A DNA stretch of 64,000 nt, taken from the NCBI GenBank assembly GCA_033439265.1, contig JAVTVX010000001.1, positions 19,920,608 to 19,984,607 on the forward strand. The letters are read 5' to 3'. How positions within the stretch are numbered: the stretch's first letter is position 1; the number at the start of each line of letters is the position of its first letter. The translations under genes and the position numbers were made by a program. The notes under the pieces were generated by a model. The model saw only the letters and a list, made by a program, of their open reading frames with translations. It was not told where the DNA came from and did not search any database. Shown here piece after piece: positions 37,066 to 49,575 of the stretch. This stretch comes from Dillenia suffruticosa (Eukaryota > Streptophyta > Magnoliopsida > Dilleniales > Dilleniaceae).

Positions 37066-37714
37066 ATTCTATTAGTGTTAATATTGGTTAGAATTTAGTG
37101 GCATAATATCAAATTCTCTTTTTAAGTATAAAAAAATAAACGTTGTGAGAGACGATCTCTAAATTAGACATCATAGAAGCGCGAACAGTATTAGTTGATT
37201 TTTTGGATATCGGTAATCAAATAAAAAAAAAAAAGTTAAGCATGTATAATAGTTTACAAATTAGGCACATCAAAGAAATATATCAAATAAATCTCATTTA
37301 TATATTTTTAATATTTCTTAAATTTTAAAAATTTTTAAAAGAGAACTGCATTTTTTCATCATCTGAATGCATAATTATTGATCACATAGAATTTTGATAT
37401 CAAAGAATAATTACTTAGTTTCATAACTAATCAACCATGAAATGGTTCATACCTAATCAACTAATTTTACTTTCAGGTGAACTTTGGGCAAAGAGGTTTA
37501 AGAACCTGTAGGTTAGGTTACCCATTGTGTTGTTGGTTGGGCAGGTTAAAGGCCCCCACCCTACCAATTCTCTTTCCAAAAGAGTGTCCCCTTAATTTCT
37601 TGACTACCTTTATTTCACCATTGCTGCCCTTCATTTCACCATTACTCTCTTCATTTCACTCTTTGCATGATCTTAGGTTCGGGTCATAAAAAATAAAAAT
37701 AAAATTTGAAAGAA

Positions 37715-37798
37715 TCAAATTTTTAATAAATTTTATAGTATTTGAATAGAATAAATTCGATAAACTTGAATACTGATCGATAAAAAAAAAAAAAAAAA
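37715..37798 (+). mobile_element. SINE family B, 5'-truncated copy with poly-A tail
   Basis: TTATAGTATTTGAATAGAAT, TAAATTCGATAAACTTG and AATACTGATCGAT align with the 3' end of the family B copy at 25165-25315. A pure A run of about 18 nt follows, as expected for a retroposed 5'-truncated element. Confidence 0.5.
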
Positions 37799-39211
37799 CT
37801 TAGATGGATGTCTCAAAGCAAAAGAAAAAGCCTTTTACATTGCTCTACCTTTATTCAAAAAAAGCCAGGACCAAAGCAGGTCCCCCCTTTATATTCTAAA
37901 AAGTAACAAAAAGAACGTTTACTATGTGTCTATGGATCCCCAACTGCAAAAAAGACTTTTCTTTTATCCTTTTTCTACTACATGACAATCATCATTTATC
38001 ACCGCAAGAAAGAAGAGAAAAAGTATAATTTGTGTATGGACAAACCCACAGTCCTCCCCCTTATGGGTCAATGATAACTATGGAATAACCTTCCTTGCAT
38101 TTGAAAAATTGCCCTACATACCCATTTTGGAACAAGATGACACGTAAAAAGGAATTTTCTTTTCTCAGAAGCAGTAGGCCATCGACCCTCGACCATTCAT
38201 AAGAGTTTTTTTTTTTTTTCTTTCTTTCTTTTTTATATTACATAAAACTTTAAAAATTATAAAAATACATATATTTATAAAGTTTAAATATTAAATCTAA
38301 AAAAAAAAACTTGAACAGAAACTCTTTACTATTCAAATATCCCTACAGCAATCATAAGAGTCTTTAGTGATTATGGATCATGTATATTGCTATGAATACC
38401 AAAATACTTTTATTTCTTGTCGAACGTTTTAATGATATTTTTGTTTGTAAATAATCTTTGTTGATTAGATTCAGAATCCAACATTTAACTCTATTATGAT
38501 CGGTTCCAAACCCTGGTAGAGAAGGAACGGTCAATAAAAATTTATGTTTAAATTTTTTATAATATTGTATTAATACTAAATTATGTCGTATAAAGAAAAT
38601 AATTATATACGTGAGTATGCGATATGAAATAGAATACAATGATATAACATGATCCATATAACTGATTTTACTTAGTGGGATAAAAACTTTTATCATTATT
38701 GTTATTATTTTGAATCCAATATTTCGTGATTATGAAATATTGAGACGAATTTACTTAGGTAACTATCTTTTGGGAAATTAGGTTGAAAAAAAATATGAAT
38801 GTCACAAATAAGAAAAAACAACATGTGCACATGAAAAACAAAAGGCATTTGAGTTTAGGCTACTTATTTTGGGTAACATATTTCAAATTTCCTCTTATTT
38901 TCCTTATTTTTGTATAAAAATACACTTTGAAAAGCAATTTTTAATTCCCTCCATATGTATGTAAAAATATATTTTAACTATTTAAGATCATTCAGAATTA
39001 AATTAAATTCAAAAATGTTAATTAGTATTTTATTTTATATTATGTCATATTAGATATAAATATTTATAATTTATAAGTGATTATATGTATATAATTAGTT
39101 TTTTGGCATATAAGAAAGGTTGGAATTCAAAATTAAAAAAAAAAATGAAATGATTTTAATTAAATTATAATTCATTCTCTATATTTAATTATTTTATGAA
39201 TAGTTAATTGA

Positions 39212-39395
39212 ATAAACGGATAGTTGATCTAATGGATAAGGATATTAGATCCGTTGAATGAGTTTAGGCTTTAAAATTTAGAAATGAAGAAAATTACGTT
39301 ACGAGAGCTGTTTTTTTAAAATGGGTCTGATAAGTGTTCGATTTATATTAATTAAAATTGATTTTGAATATTAATCGGCATAGCAAAAATAAAAA
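39212..39395 (+). mobile_element. SINE family B, diverged copy
   Basis: The head GGATAGTTGATCTAATGGA resembles an A box and GAATGAGTTTAGGCTTT sits where a B box would be. The 3' end GTTCGATTTATATTAATTAA, then TTGAATATTAATCGGC, parallels the end of the copy at 25165. It is diverged, so ends are approximate. Confidence 0.4.
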
Positions 39396-39572
39396 ATAAT
39401 AGCAAATTGAGTTTTTACTTAATAAAAAATAAAATCAGAGTTAGTGAGGCGAAGAAAACTTCAAAGCCGAGCCAAAGCCGTTCGAACGCAACCGAATGGT
39501 GGGACTGACTCGCTAGTCACTGGCTGTCCCAAAAATGTATGTGCATAACCAACCAAATACGTCACAATTCAC

Positions 39573-39602
39573 ATCTCTCTCTCTCTCTCTTCCGTGTCTC
39601 CG

Positions 39603-39645
<43 letters not shown>
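39573..39645. repeat. (CT)n microsatellites in the VAP27 5' leader region
   Basis: Several CT runs, the longest at about 39610-39645, lie about 400 bp upstream of the VAP27 start codon. CT-rich tracts are common in plant 5' UTRs, so they probably belong to the leader or core promoter. Confidence 0.85.
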
Positions 39646-39647
<2 letters not shown>

Positions 39648-40025
39648 CGCCCCCCAGAACTCTTCATTCACCACTCCATTAAAGGAGCCCAAAGCACGCC
39701 AGAGCAACTCTCCATTGTACGGCATCTCTCTCTCTGCCAACACTGTTTGAATCAAATTACATTAGTCAAGTACATAATTTGAATTGCGGATCAATGTCCG
39801 CGTGTTTCATGTGATTTTTATCTTTCAACGAACTCCCAAATTAGGGTTCATCTCTACCAAGTAAAGCCTTGTCTTTCTTTTGCTTTGGAAAATACGGATT
39901 AGAATTTAGGATATTAGTGAATGATTTCAGAATTTTGATTTCCAGTTTTGACTGGTTGGATCATTCATAGCGTGTGCTTTAATTCTTTTTTTTTTTTCCG
40001 TGGATTATTGTTGTGTAGAAGAATT

Positions 40026-42328
40026 ATGGCTTCGGAATTGCTGCAAATTCATCCAGGAGACCTCAAGTTTGTATGTAAGTGCATACAGTAATTCCATAAT
40101 CTGCAGTTCCTTTTCCTAGATATTGTAATTCTTAAGACTAGAGAGAGAGTGAGAGAGAGAGAGAGAATTCAGAAAATAAAATGTTGCAAATAAGTGGAAA
40201 TGTTAATGTTGCAATCTTATTACCTTGTAGATCTTTTAGTTGTATAATTTCTGTTAGTGAAAGCCTAGGGTGACAATTTCCATTATGATATATGCTGTAT
40301 ATTAGGGGCCAAAGTCGGTCTAAATTCATCAAGGGTGTATGTGCTATAACTTTGTTGTTTGTCTCCCACATAGAAATGCCTAATGAAATCAGTGTTCCAG
40401 TGTTGTCTACTGGGTACACTACAAAGTCTAGGTTTCGAGTTCCAATGTTCCAGTGTTCCAGTTTGTCTACTAAATTCATCCCCATGCTCAAAGCTCGTTA
40501 ATTTGATTGTTTCTTGCATGGGGATCAGTGTTCCAGTGTTGTATACATTTAAGGAAAATCCTATATTGCACTAGCACTTCTGGAAAAGCCCAGTAGACAA
40601 CACAATTAAACCTTTTGTCACATTTAAATTGTAATAGTGTTAAATTTTATAATTTTGCTATGTCATAGTGTCCATGTCATGACATGTCATGTCCCATGTG
40701 CCTGCGTGTCCGTGTTCATGTTCGTGTTCGTGTTCATATGAAGTTGAATGATCTTTATGCATCATTATGGCTTCTGTTCTTTTTCTTTCCCTGTTTTGTC
40801 TGCTGGCCTATGCATATGCCACCGACTTTGAATGCTTACGTTCCTTCATTATTGTAGTATTTCCTTCATCTTCACAGGCTACATCCTTGATGTATCTTTA
40901 TTGGTCTTGTCATCTTCTTGCTAGTTGAGTTGAAGAAACAAAGTTCCTGTTCAGTCCAACTTGTAAACAACTCTGATCACTATGTTGCTTTCAAGGTGCA
41001 GGCATCTCCCCGTCTTCAAGTTCTTTCAGAATATTTATTCCATATAATATATATATATATGTTAAGATTTCTGTCTTTTCCTTGTCTGATCTTTGTGAGA
41101 TTCCTGGTAAGTGTCGTTTCATGGCTTCATATTACACATATCTGAACAAATTTGACAATCACACATGATCAATATGTTCAGAGTAGAGAAGCTTCTAATG
41201 TTGTATTTTAACTAAATAAGCAGGTCAAGACTACATCTCCAAAGAAATACTGTGTGCGACCCAACATTGGCATTGTTAAGCCAAAGGCAACGTATGATTT
41301 TACAGGTTCATGCCTCCTTTCTTTCAACTTAGGAAAATAACTTCTGTTTGTGTTATGTTGCAAATATTTCAACACTTGCAAATCTGTGCCGCTCCAGCTA
41401 GAAGGATTGTTTCATTCAGCAGAATGGATGCCTGTTATGCCTAAAACACATTCGTTCAACACACTGACATAAAATTATGTAAGGACTGAAATGAATCAAT
41501 TCAAAGGGATACAGAGGTTTGAAGTCCATAATTGTGGTTCTGATGGGCAGTTTGAAGGCTTTAGACAGTTGTGTTAAAGATAAACTAATGTAAGAGTTAA
41601 GATGTAGAACTATGGCCGAAGACAGTAACTTCTGACAGTGATAGGCTGCCCAATAGTGGTGGCCAAATTAATTTGCACTCTATAAAGAGAAATCAAATTA
41701 TGCCTACCTTAACAAATTTATTTACGCAATACCCCTGCCTGAAGTGATTGATGTCTTGACAACATGCTGCCAATCCTATTTATGGCATTGTTCCTTTTCC
41801 TCGGCTTTCTGTGTTATTGTCTCTCGAGTCTCCTACTAATTTTTAGCATTCTATGTATGACATTTATGTTCCATTCTTGACCTTTTCTTTTCCCGCCTAC
41901 GCTATTCACTAATGCAGTCACCATGCAAGCTCAACGCTCACCTCCCCTTAATATGCAATGCAAAGATAAGTTCCTTATTCAGAGCACAACTGTTCCCTTT
42001 GGAACCACTGAGGAAGACGTTACATCTGACATGGTAATAGCTTGTAATTTGAGCATTTCAGGTTAGATTTTTTCTATTCCTTGAAGTTAACCATTAAGTT
42101 TGTCAGTTTACAAAAGACTCTGGGAAGTACGTTGAAGAAAAGAAGATAAGAGTTATTCTCGTTAGCCCACCCCCATCACCTGTGTTAATACCATTTAATG
42201 GAGAAATGGAGCAAGACTCCCATCAGGACACTACACTAGAGAAAGATAAAGTGCTCAGCGGAGCTGAAGACCGCCCACCATCCCCTATGGTAAGAGCAGT
42301 TAAGCAAAAAGAAAATTTGCATTTTCTC

Positions 42329-42366
<38 letters not shown>

Positions 42367-43867
42367 GTTCCTACTTTCTTGTTATTTATGGGGATCTTCA
42401 CTCTTTGAAGGCGAAGCTTTTTTTTTTCCCTTGTCAAGCTACTGGATGCTATTTGCCATTGAAGCTGTTGACCTTTTGAATTTGTATTTGAAGTATAAAA
42501 TCCAAGGCCTCATCTTTTGCCTTTCCAGTCATCCTGGAACAGCAGAAGTATAGAATTCTTGCATTGATGATTGTACCAATGTTCAGGGAGCTGATAATGA
42601 GGACAAGGTGCAATCAGTTGAGGACTTGGATGGTTTGAAGCAAGCAAAGGTGCAATCAGATTACATAATCTTCTGTGTTCAGAGATGAAGGCCTTTATTT
42701 TCCTTGTCAAACTAGTAGATACCAAATGACATAAATTTTACCCCTGTGAATAGAGCTAATACTTTTTGAATCTATTTTTTGAAGTTTAATATCAAAGATT
42801 TCATTTATTTTTGAACAATGATTTCTACATACCAGGTAGCCAGGGATGTGGGGGAGCTGGCATCAATTGAGGAGTTGAAGCCAGCAAAGGTGTGATTGTC
42901 TCTTTTTGTTTAGGGGCAAAGACTTATCATTTTACTGGTCGAATCTATCATTTGGGCATAAGGCTATTGACTTTTTTAAATTTACTTTGGAGTTTCATAT
43001 CCGAAACTTTATTCTTGCCTCTTTGGTCGGCTTAGGCTATGGATGGTTCTTCCAATGTAGCAGGTGGTCGATGATGTGGAGGAGTTTGGATCAGTTGATG
43101 TTTCACAGGAGCTGAAGCAGGAAAAGGTGTGGATCAGATTACTAAATACTAGAGTCAGATGTTCTTTTACATTGTTCTTTAAGAAGATTACATTCATATA
43201 GTCAAAATCTACATGTGCTTGTGTGGATGAAATATTAGTTGTATTTGCGCCTGAAAAAAATCAATTTATGCTCTAAATATTTGGAAGAGAAAATTTCCTT
43301 TTAAGTCACTTAGCATGCCAATTATCTTTGCATACATGATGGCTGACATTCAGGTGGAATTTTCATCAGGCTAAGCTGGAGAAAGATGTAGCAAACTCAA
43401 AGTTCGTGGACAATGTAAAGGAATTGAAGTTGCAGCTTAGTTTTTTGGAGAAAAAGCTAAATCAGGTTAGTTTTTGAACCCAAGAACAGGTTGGTATTTT
43501 TGGAACTCTTTGTAGCATTCACTTACAATATGGCATTGCCTATTGGATTGTTTATTCATGATAGTACAGAAAATTCCTGGTTGTTAGCTTCATGTCATAC
43601 TTATTCTATTATAATCAACCATTAAATGTAGCACATTCAATAGTCTCTACTGTTTCCTGGGCATGTTTTTCCACATCAGAAAACCATCACCTGGTGGAGT
43701 CTGAAGGAGTGTTGCTGGCAGTCTACCCAGTAACCATGTTAGTGCAACAATCTTTGCATATATTAATTAAAAACTATCCTATTTTTTAGGCTGAAGATGC
43801 CATCATGAAGCTCACAGAAGAAAGGAGGAAAACTGCACAAGAAAATGCAAAGCTTAAGCATGAGCTT
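40026..43867 (+). CDS. VAP27-type vesicle-associated membrane-protein-associated protein, 3' exon missing
   Basis: Plant VAPs are ER proteins that tether organelles by binding FFAT-type motifs through an MSP domain. Ten exons join in frame to 285 codons: 40026-40074, 40925-40995, 41224-41305, 41918-42033, 42107-42289, 42587-42649, 42836-42889, 43064-43126, 43370-43465, 43790-43867. The start is MASELLQIHPGDLKFVFELK. The MSP domain (about residues 6-125) contains KTTSPKKYCVRPNIGIVKPK and LIQSTTVPFGTTEEDV. Residues about 128-227 are an acidic linker with three related mini-exons, and 228-285 a predicted coiled coil ending QENAKLKHEL. The usual C-terminal transmembrane exon is not found between 43867 and the duplication junction at 44124, so the gene is interrupted there. 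A 5' UTR intron is likely (acceptor TTGTGTAG at about 40018). Confidence 0.93.
40660..40742 (+). repeat. CATGTC/GTGTTC-rich low-complexity repeat in VAP27 intron 1
   Basis: The stretch contains the near-palindrome CATGTCATGACATGTCATG and then GTTCATGTTCGTGTTCGTGTTC. It follows AAATTTTATAATTTTG. The reverse complement of 33440-33530 (upstream of the AGP) shows the same order: AAATTTTATAATTTTG, CATGTCCGTGTTC and similar units. The two probably belong to one dispersed family. Confidence 0.4.
42329..42366. repeat. (CT)n(AT)n compound microsatellite in VAP27 intron 5
   Basis: A CT run passes directly into an AT run, about 40 nt after the donor of exon 5. Confidence 0.9.
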
Positions 43868-44123
43868 GTGAGTAACAATGAAGTTTTTCTTTCAACACTT
43901 CTGGTGCTTTTAGATTTCACATTAATTCTTTATGGTTGACTCTCTTCTCTTTGATATTGCAAAATTTTAGTTGTGCAAAACAGGAAAAGTCACATTCAGA
44001 CAATTTGTAAATCTCTTGTTGACCAGTTAGTGAGGATTATTCTTGGTTACTTCATTATCAGAATCACATTCATTCGCCATTTGCCATTGTAGTATCTTCC
44101 ACAATATGTTCCATACTTTTGAC

Positions 44124-44125
44124 AT
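44124..44125. other. Duplication junction: VAP27 intron joined to SYD intron 5
   Basis: To the left, sequence continues the VAP27 intron after exon 10. From TGTACC at 44125 onward it matches 14832 onward base for base, while 14831 and 44124 already differ. There is no run of N and no transposon end at the joint. Microhomology at the joint cannot be measured because the right end of the unit is outside the window. Confidence 0.95.
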
Positions 44126-47100
44126 GTACCTTTTTAAAAAGAAAAATGAAAGCTCAAGTGTGTTTTAAGAGGAAAACGATTGGCAGAGATCATTACCACA
44201 ATCGCAAAATACTGAACCATCATGTGTAAAGCATGTTCCAGATATAACTTCATTTATAAACACAAGTTCAAATCAAGAGAGAAAATACAAATCTGATGAG
44301 AAACAGCAAGTTCTCAAGTAGAAGTATAAATAATAACATTTCCAAATGGAAAGGAGAATCCTTTGGATCACCCATTCAATGCGTAGAATGACCATCAAGT
44401 TGAGAAAAGAAAAATAAAATAAAATAACACAAAACTACACTGACAAAAAAATTATCATCTTTGAACCAGAGAGGGAGAAGTTCCCAGTCAAACAAGAAAA
44501 ATACAATATGCAACAACAAGTAATCAAGCAGATTGACATCATCCAACTTTCAGTGAGAACTATGGAAAAACAGCACTGTGACAAGTAGAGTGAAAAACCT
44601 CAAAGACAAATAAAAGTTAAGAAATGCAATCACAAATGATCAGTGCCCATAGGAATACAAGTCAATAGAACAAAATAGAAACAAAACTGATAACCACTCA
44701 TATCATGCTCGTTGTGTAATACTAAGGACAGCTTGGAGCATGGAATACCTGAAATAACATGTTGGCATTCATAGATGAGCTCGAACCACCCCCATCATGT
44801 TCTGAGGCCTTTCCTGCCGAAGCAATAGCGAGCTCTACAGCTTTCTCGGATGCACTAGTCGTTGCAGCTTTCATCAGGCCGTGCTTCCAAAGTCCAGAAT
44901 CAACAACAGGCCTATTGGCTGATAGCTCCACTGAGGAATGAGCTGCAGAGGAAGACACATCCATGCCTCTCTTTCCAGCGAGAGCATGTGCATCATATAA
45001 GGTATTATTGAATTGTACTGGCATTGAAAATCCCTGCTCCACAGTTGAAAATGAAGTAGAAGTAGCAGGAGTCCCTCCATGGATCTTGCCAAGACCACCT
45101 GAAATGATAAAAGCACCAGTGATTCATGATGCATGTGATACTATAGAACTCAAAATTACAGCACTTCAACTTCAGCCAAGTTGTTTCCATATAATGCAGC
45201 AGAGTGCCAAGTTAGAGTTGCTGATTTTCAAAATCTCACAGCAATTTTAATCAAAAGCACAGGATGTGGGGCGAAATCCAGATCGTTTTTTCCTGTTTTC
45301 CTATATGCAGCATCTAATATATCTAAAAGTTAAGAACTCCGGTTTCCAGTTTTACTTTTTAATCTTCCCTTGGATCAATTTGGTCAAGCTCTATCTCAAA
45401 GCAAAGTTTTCCACACTTTAAAACGTATAAACATGGCATCCAGAAAATTTTAAACCGCACATTTACCAAGAGATGCAGCTGTCACTTGCTGCATTGGAAC
45501 TTCAGCTGTTGAATTACTGGAAACACCACCAGTAGAAAACCTTGAGACTTGCGGCAACCCGACTTTGTTTGGATTCCAGATGCCCCTAGAACTAAATATA
45601 TCATGTGCAGATGGCAAGGAACCACCTTGCTGTACACCCAAAGAATTGGGAGAAGAGGAAACCTCAAGATCATCAGGATACCTTGAATTAGAACCTCGTG
45701 GTAAGGAAGCAACAGCATTGGATGATTCCAAGTGCCTTTCTGTTACATTTGGACCCTCTGTCCTGGCACCAAGAGTGGATCTCACACTACCAGATAAAGC
45801 AGGTGTAGGGTCCATCAGCCCACCACTTTGAGCCACATTGATATGAGTATGCTCACCTCCTTTAATAACATAATTTCCTGAGGAAAGCATCCCTATCCTA
45901 GGATTCATGGAACCACTTCGGCTATCAAATTGCTGAGGGCTGTCGATGTGTTGCTCCATGCCTGAAGAAGAATCTGCCCTCTTTCTCTTATTGCTGGCCT
46001 TCTTGTTTCCCTGTTTGTCCCAATTTGCATGCTCAATCCGGTCTTGAGACTGTGAATTAGCAGATCTAGTCTCCAAACTAGATGGGCTTTCATGATCATA
46101 AGACCTACTACTCCTATGCGTTGGAGGGCCCTGATAAGCATCATAGCTTGCACTGCCCGGGCCACCAGGTGGTCGGCTTGAAGCAAATGCATCTATCTTG
46201 GCTGTTTCCTTTTCCGCCATGGCAGTTTGGGAATCTCTCATTGCAGATACAGACTGAGGAGATCCTGCATGAATTTCTTTCTGCATCAATACTTGAATAT
46301 AAATCAATGAACCAATAATTTTACTTTTAGAGTGGATGTTACAAGAAAGTTGCAGGGACAACCATAGTACCTGCTATTTGTGAACTTGAAGAGCCTCCAA
46401 TCTGATTCTGACCAGCCAGAGGAAGCCGAGATGACTTCAAAGCCTCAATATCAAGACCATGCTGATTGATCACCGTTTCCATGGCCCTTGAATGAAGAAA
46501 ATAAAGTAAATAACATAAGCTATAATTGAAAACCTAAATAGCTAAGTTTTTATACATAATAAAGAAATAAGTAAACTAAATTTTTGACAGCTTGGCTTTA
46601 GACAGTTCAGGATGTTACCATAGATAGCTGCAATTTCCACACAACTCTAAAAATTGCAGTTTTGCTCAATCCATAATATATAACATCAAAACAATGACCA
46701 ACCTAAGACAAGCTCTATGGCTCACGTGGAAGATTGGGATACAAGTTCTAGCTTCACATTATTCAAGCTGGAGGAACCATGCTAAATCCAAGAAGAATGA
46801 GAAGGGAAGAAACCTAGATGAATAATAGACCTAGAAATGTAAAAAAGACCAAGATAGAAAAATGGGCAAAGAGATAAAACTTTAACAGTAGACTCCTGTC
46901 TGTAATGCATCACACCACTCTGAACTGGTTAATGTAGTCAAAAAGATGATCACCCTCTAAGATATACCCCGTAATAGAGCAGAAGTTCCCATTATCTATC
47001 TCCCTGATTCATTTACATTAGCAAACAGAAAGATGGAATCATTTTTCTTTTTTATTCTCATATTACTTGGATTTCATAAATGAAGAGAGATCAAGATTTG

Positions 47101-48598
47101 AATATCAAAAGGCCTTTCAAGAATCAAAAGTACAACCTATATAGTAGCAAATGGAGATCTTGTGACAAGCCTTGAGGTCCACCAGTAATAAATTTCAATC
47201 AATGGACTTGTAACAAGGACAACTATTGTCAAAACTACGGTAACAAGTAAGCCAAATGTAGCTAAGATACCTTAGAAAACGGAACCGTGCCTAATGTGGA
47301 AATTTAGATTTTTTAACAAATCATACATCAAGAAAAGAATCTCATCCAAAAACATCTTACAAGAAAGGGATTATTCATTTTCTAGGGACGTGTGGTGTCG
47401 AGAGGGGAGAATGGGACCATTACTTGTCACATCCAACCAAAAACTATCACATATTATTTACACACAACCAACTCCAACAAAAGTCACCAAACGTTAACCC
47501 AAGAGAAGGCACAGGTTAATAGCTAGGTCTAGGTTGTTAAAGGGTTAGGCCAAGGTCAAAAGCTGGGGCAGGGGAAATTTTCCCTTCTGGGAGTTCTGTT
47601 CCATCCCTACCAGTAGTCTATACGTATTTTCCTAAATTTGTACAAAGAAAGTCTACCAACTTCTACAAACAAACCTGCCACTCATCAAGAATATGCAAAG
47701 CCCACCAGAAAAGGCCCTAGGCATCGATAGAGAATTATTCTTTTGGCCACACAGAATTCCCTCAAACTAACCTTTTTTCTGCTTTTTCCATATATCCAAT
47801 ACTTTAACCACCAACGACAAAGCATAAACCTTTGTACACCACAGAATTGGACCCATCTATACAACTCCATGTGGACAAATCTAATGAGATAAGTTTAAAC
47901 CAACGCTGAACCTAAACTAGCCATAAAAAAACAGACGCTTCCTATCAAGATCTGTGCGCATTATGCCCAATCGAAATCAAACTTCTAAATTGTAGGCCTA
48001 ATCATTTAACAACAAAATAGAAATTAATGGATAGGTTGATCAGTTTAAGCCCCATACAAATCACATAAGGTTTTCTCGATATAAACTTTACAACTAGAAC
48101 AAATTAAGTTATAAGTTTCAAGCCTATGATCAATTCTTTAACTTCAATTATAGAAGTTTTCACATTTGTAAGTCGGCCATATACTGCAAACCATACCAAA
48201 CCTTCAGCAGGATTACTCGCTTAAAGTTTCAGTTCCTAAATAAAGTGGAAACATTTATTGCAGGACATGGGAAAACATTAAATACAGCCAGATATGAGTC
48301 AGATCTGATACCTTGATATTACTTGATATGGCATTGAATGTTCCTTGCCACTTGATTTCATGTGTTGACATATCTGAAGTTAACAAGGGCATACAATTAT
48401 GCACTTGGAATAAAAATTGTGCAAGAAAACACACGCACAAAAAAAGGAATAGCGTCACAGGTTACGATCTCCTCAAAAAATATATATACACACCACGTAA
48501 AGTTTCGTAGCCAATTTTGCAGGCTCATCTTTGGAATCCTGAATAAGTTTGTGCAGAAACTTTGCCGCTTCCAACTCAACATTGGGTGGAGCTGCCAT
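44125..48598 (-). pseudogene. SYD: SYD 5' gene fragment (exons 1-5 only), copy 2
   Basis: Exons correspond one to one with the complete gene: 48598-48494, 48373-48312, 46486-46371, 46264-45467, 45098-44749. The frame is open for 477 codons, identical or nearly so to the left copy. The joint at 44125 removes exon 6 and everything after it, including the HSA region, both helicase lobes and the AT-hook. If intron 5 is retained, the frame runs a few codons past exon 5 and stops (about 44722), giving a protein of roughly 485 residues. The 5' leader, 5' UTR intron and upstream region are duplicated too, so transcription is possible. I call it a truncated, probably non-functional fragment. Confidence 0.9.
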
Positions 48599-49575
48599 CT
48601 CTCAGCTACAAAACACCAGAAAAGATTCTCCCATCAATTTGATGCGATCACTAAATCTACTTCACCACTAAGGTCTCTCTTCTTTGCAGCTATAATCACA
48701 GTGTTTTACACTGCAACTGAAGATAAAAAGAAGTGATGAACTACTGGATACAAACAATCATTGCAATTACCAAAACTACAGTTTCTGAACCCAAAACCCA
48801 CAAATCATACTAAATCAGATGTGTACATGATTACATCAAATACATGATGGTCAGCAATTCATGTGTTTCTACTCAAACTCATTAATCTCACAATCAAATA
48901 AAACACGTACAACCACAAAAAATAAAAAAAAATCCTAATATATATGAAATACCAAGAAAGGCTAACCAAACTACTCGTTGATAACCAAACACTACATCTC
49001 AAATCAACACACCCCAATCAACAAAAATGAGTGGAGTATATCTAGAATCCAAACTTCAATCGACTAATTATAGAAATTCATTCTCATTTCATTTCTCTCT
49101 CCATCTCAAATTAAAAGCTACACCATTAATGGAAGGTTCCCTGGGTAATTTTACCTATATATACTGCCGCTTGCCTCCCCCAAAACCCTTTATTTCCCAA
49201 ATCCTAAATTGAATCACACAATTAACACCATCATCAACAAAAGAATATGGGTTTGATGGCTTTCATAGTTACTACTCATATCCGCCTGATAAATCTCTTT
49301 CATCATTTTCACTTTTTCAAAACGAAGGTTAAGCCATTTATCATATTCCCACTTCAAAAAGACTCAAAATTTTCCTAACCCTAAAAAACCCTAGTAACCA
49401 TTTCCACTCCAAAACATATCGAGAACATGATCGGGATAATTTACATCCACACTCATCTCTAACAAACGGAGGTTATGAAAATGAGGTATTAACATGTGAA
49501 TCAGGCTTTATACGACAAAAGATGAATAGCGGGAGATGGAGAATGAATTCGTGAAATTCGAGGTCGGAGACTTAC

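Larger units (their letters stand above)
34310..39480. other. AT-rich intergenic region between AGP and VAP27
   Basis: No supported gene. Contents: a G homopolymer (34671-34684), SINE family A (36885-37065), SINE family B pieces (37715-37798 and 39212-39395), three A-tailed similar segments near 36178-36545, and numerous poly-A and poly-T runs. The part up to 34706 is repeated in copy 2. The rest is present once in this window. Confidence 0.7.

Noticed and set aside
39513-39755. Arg-Glu repeat peptide on the minus strand
   Set aside because: Translation of the GA/CT microsatellite in the VAP27 leader, not a protein.
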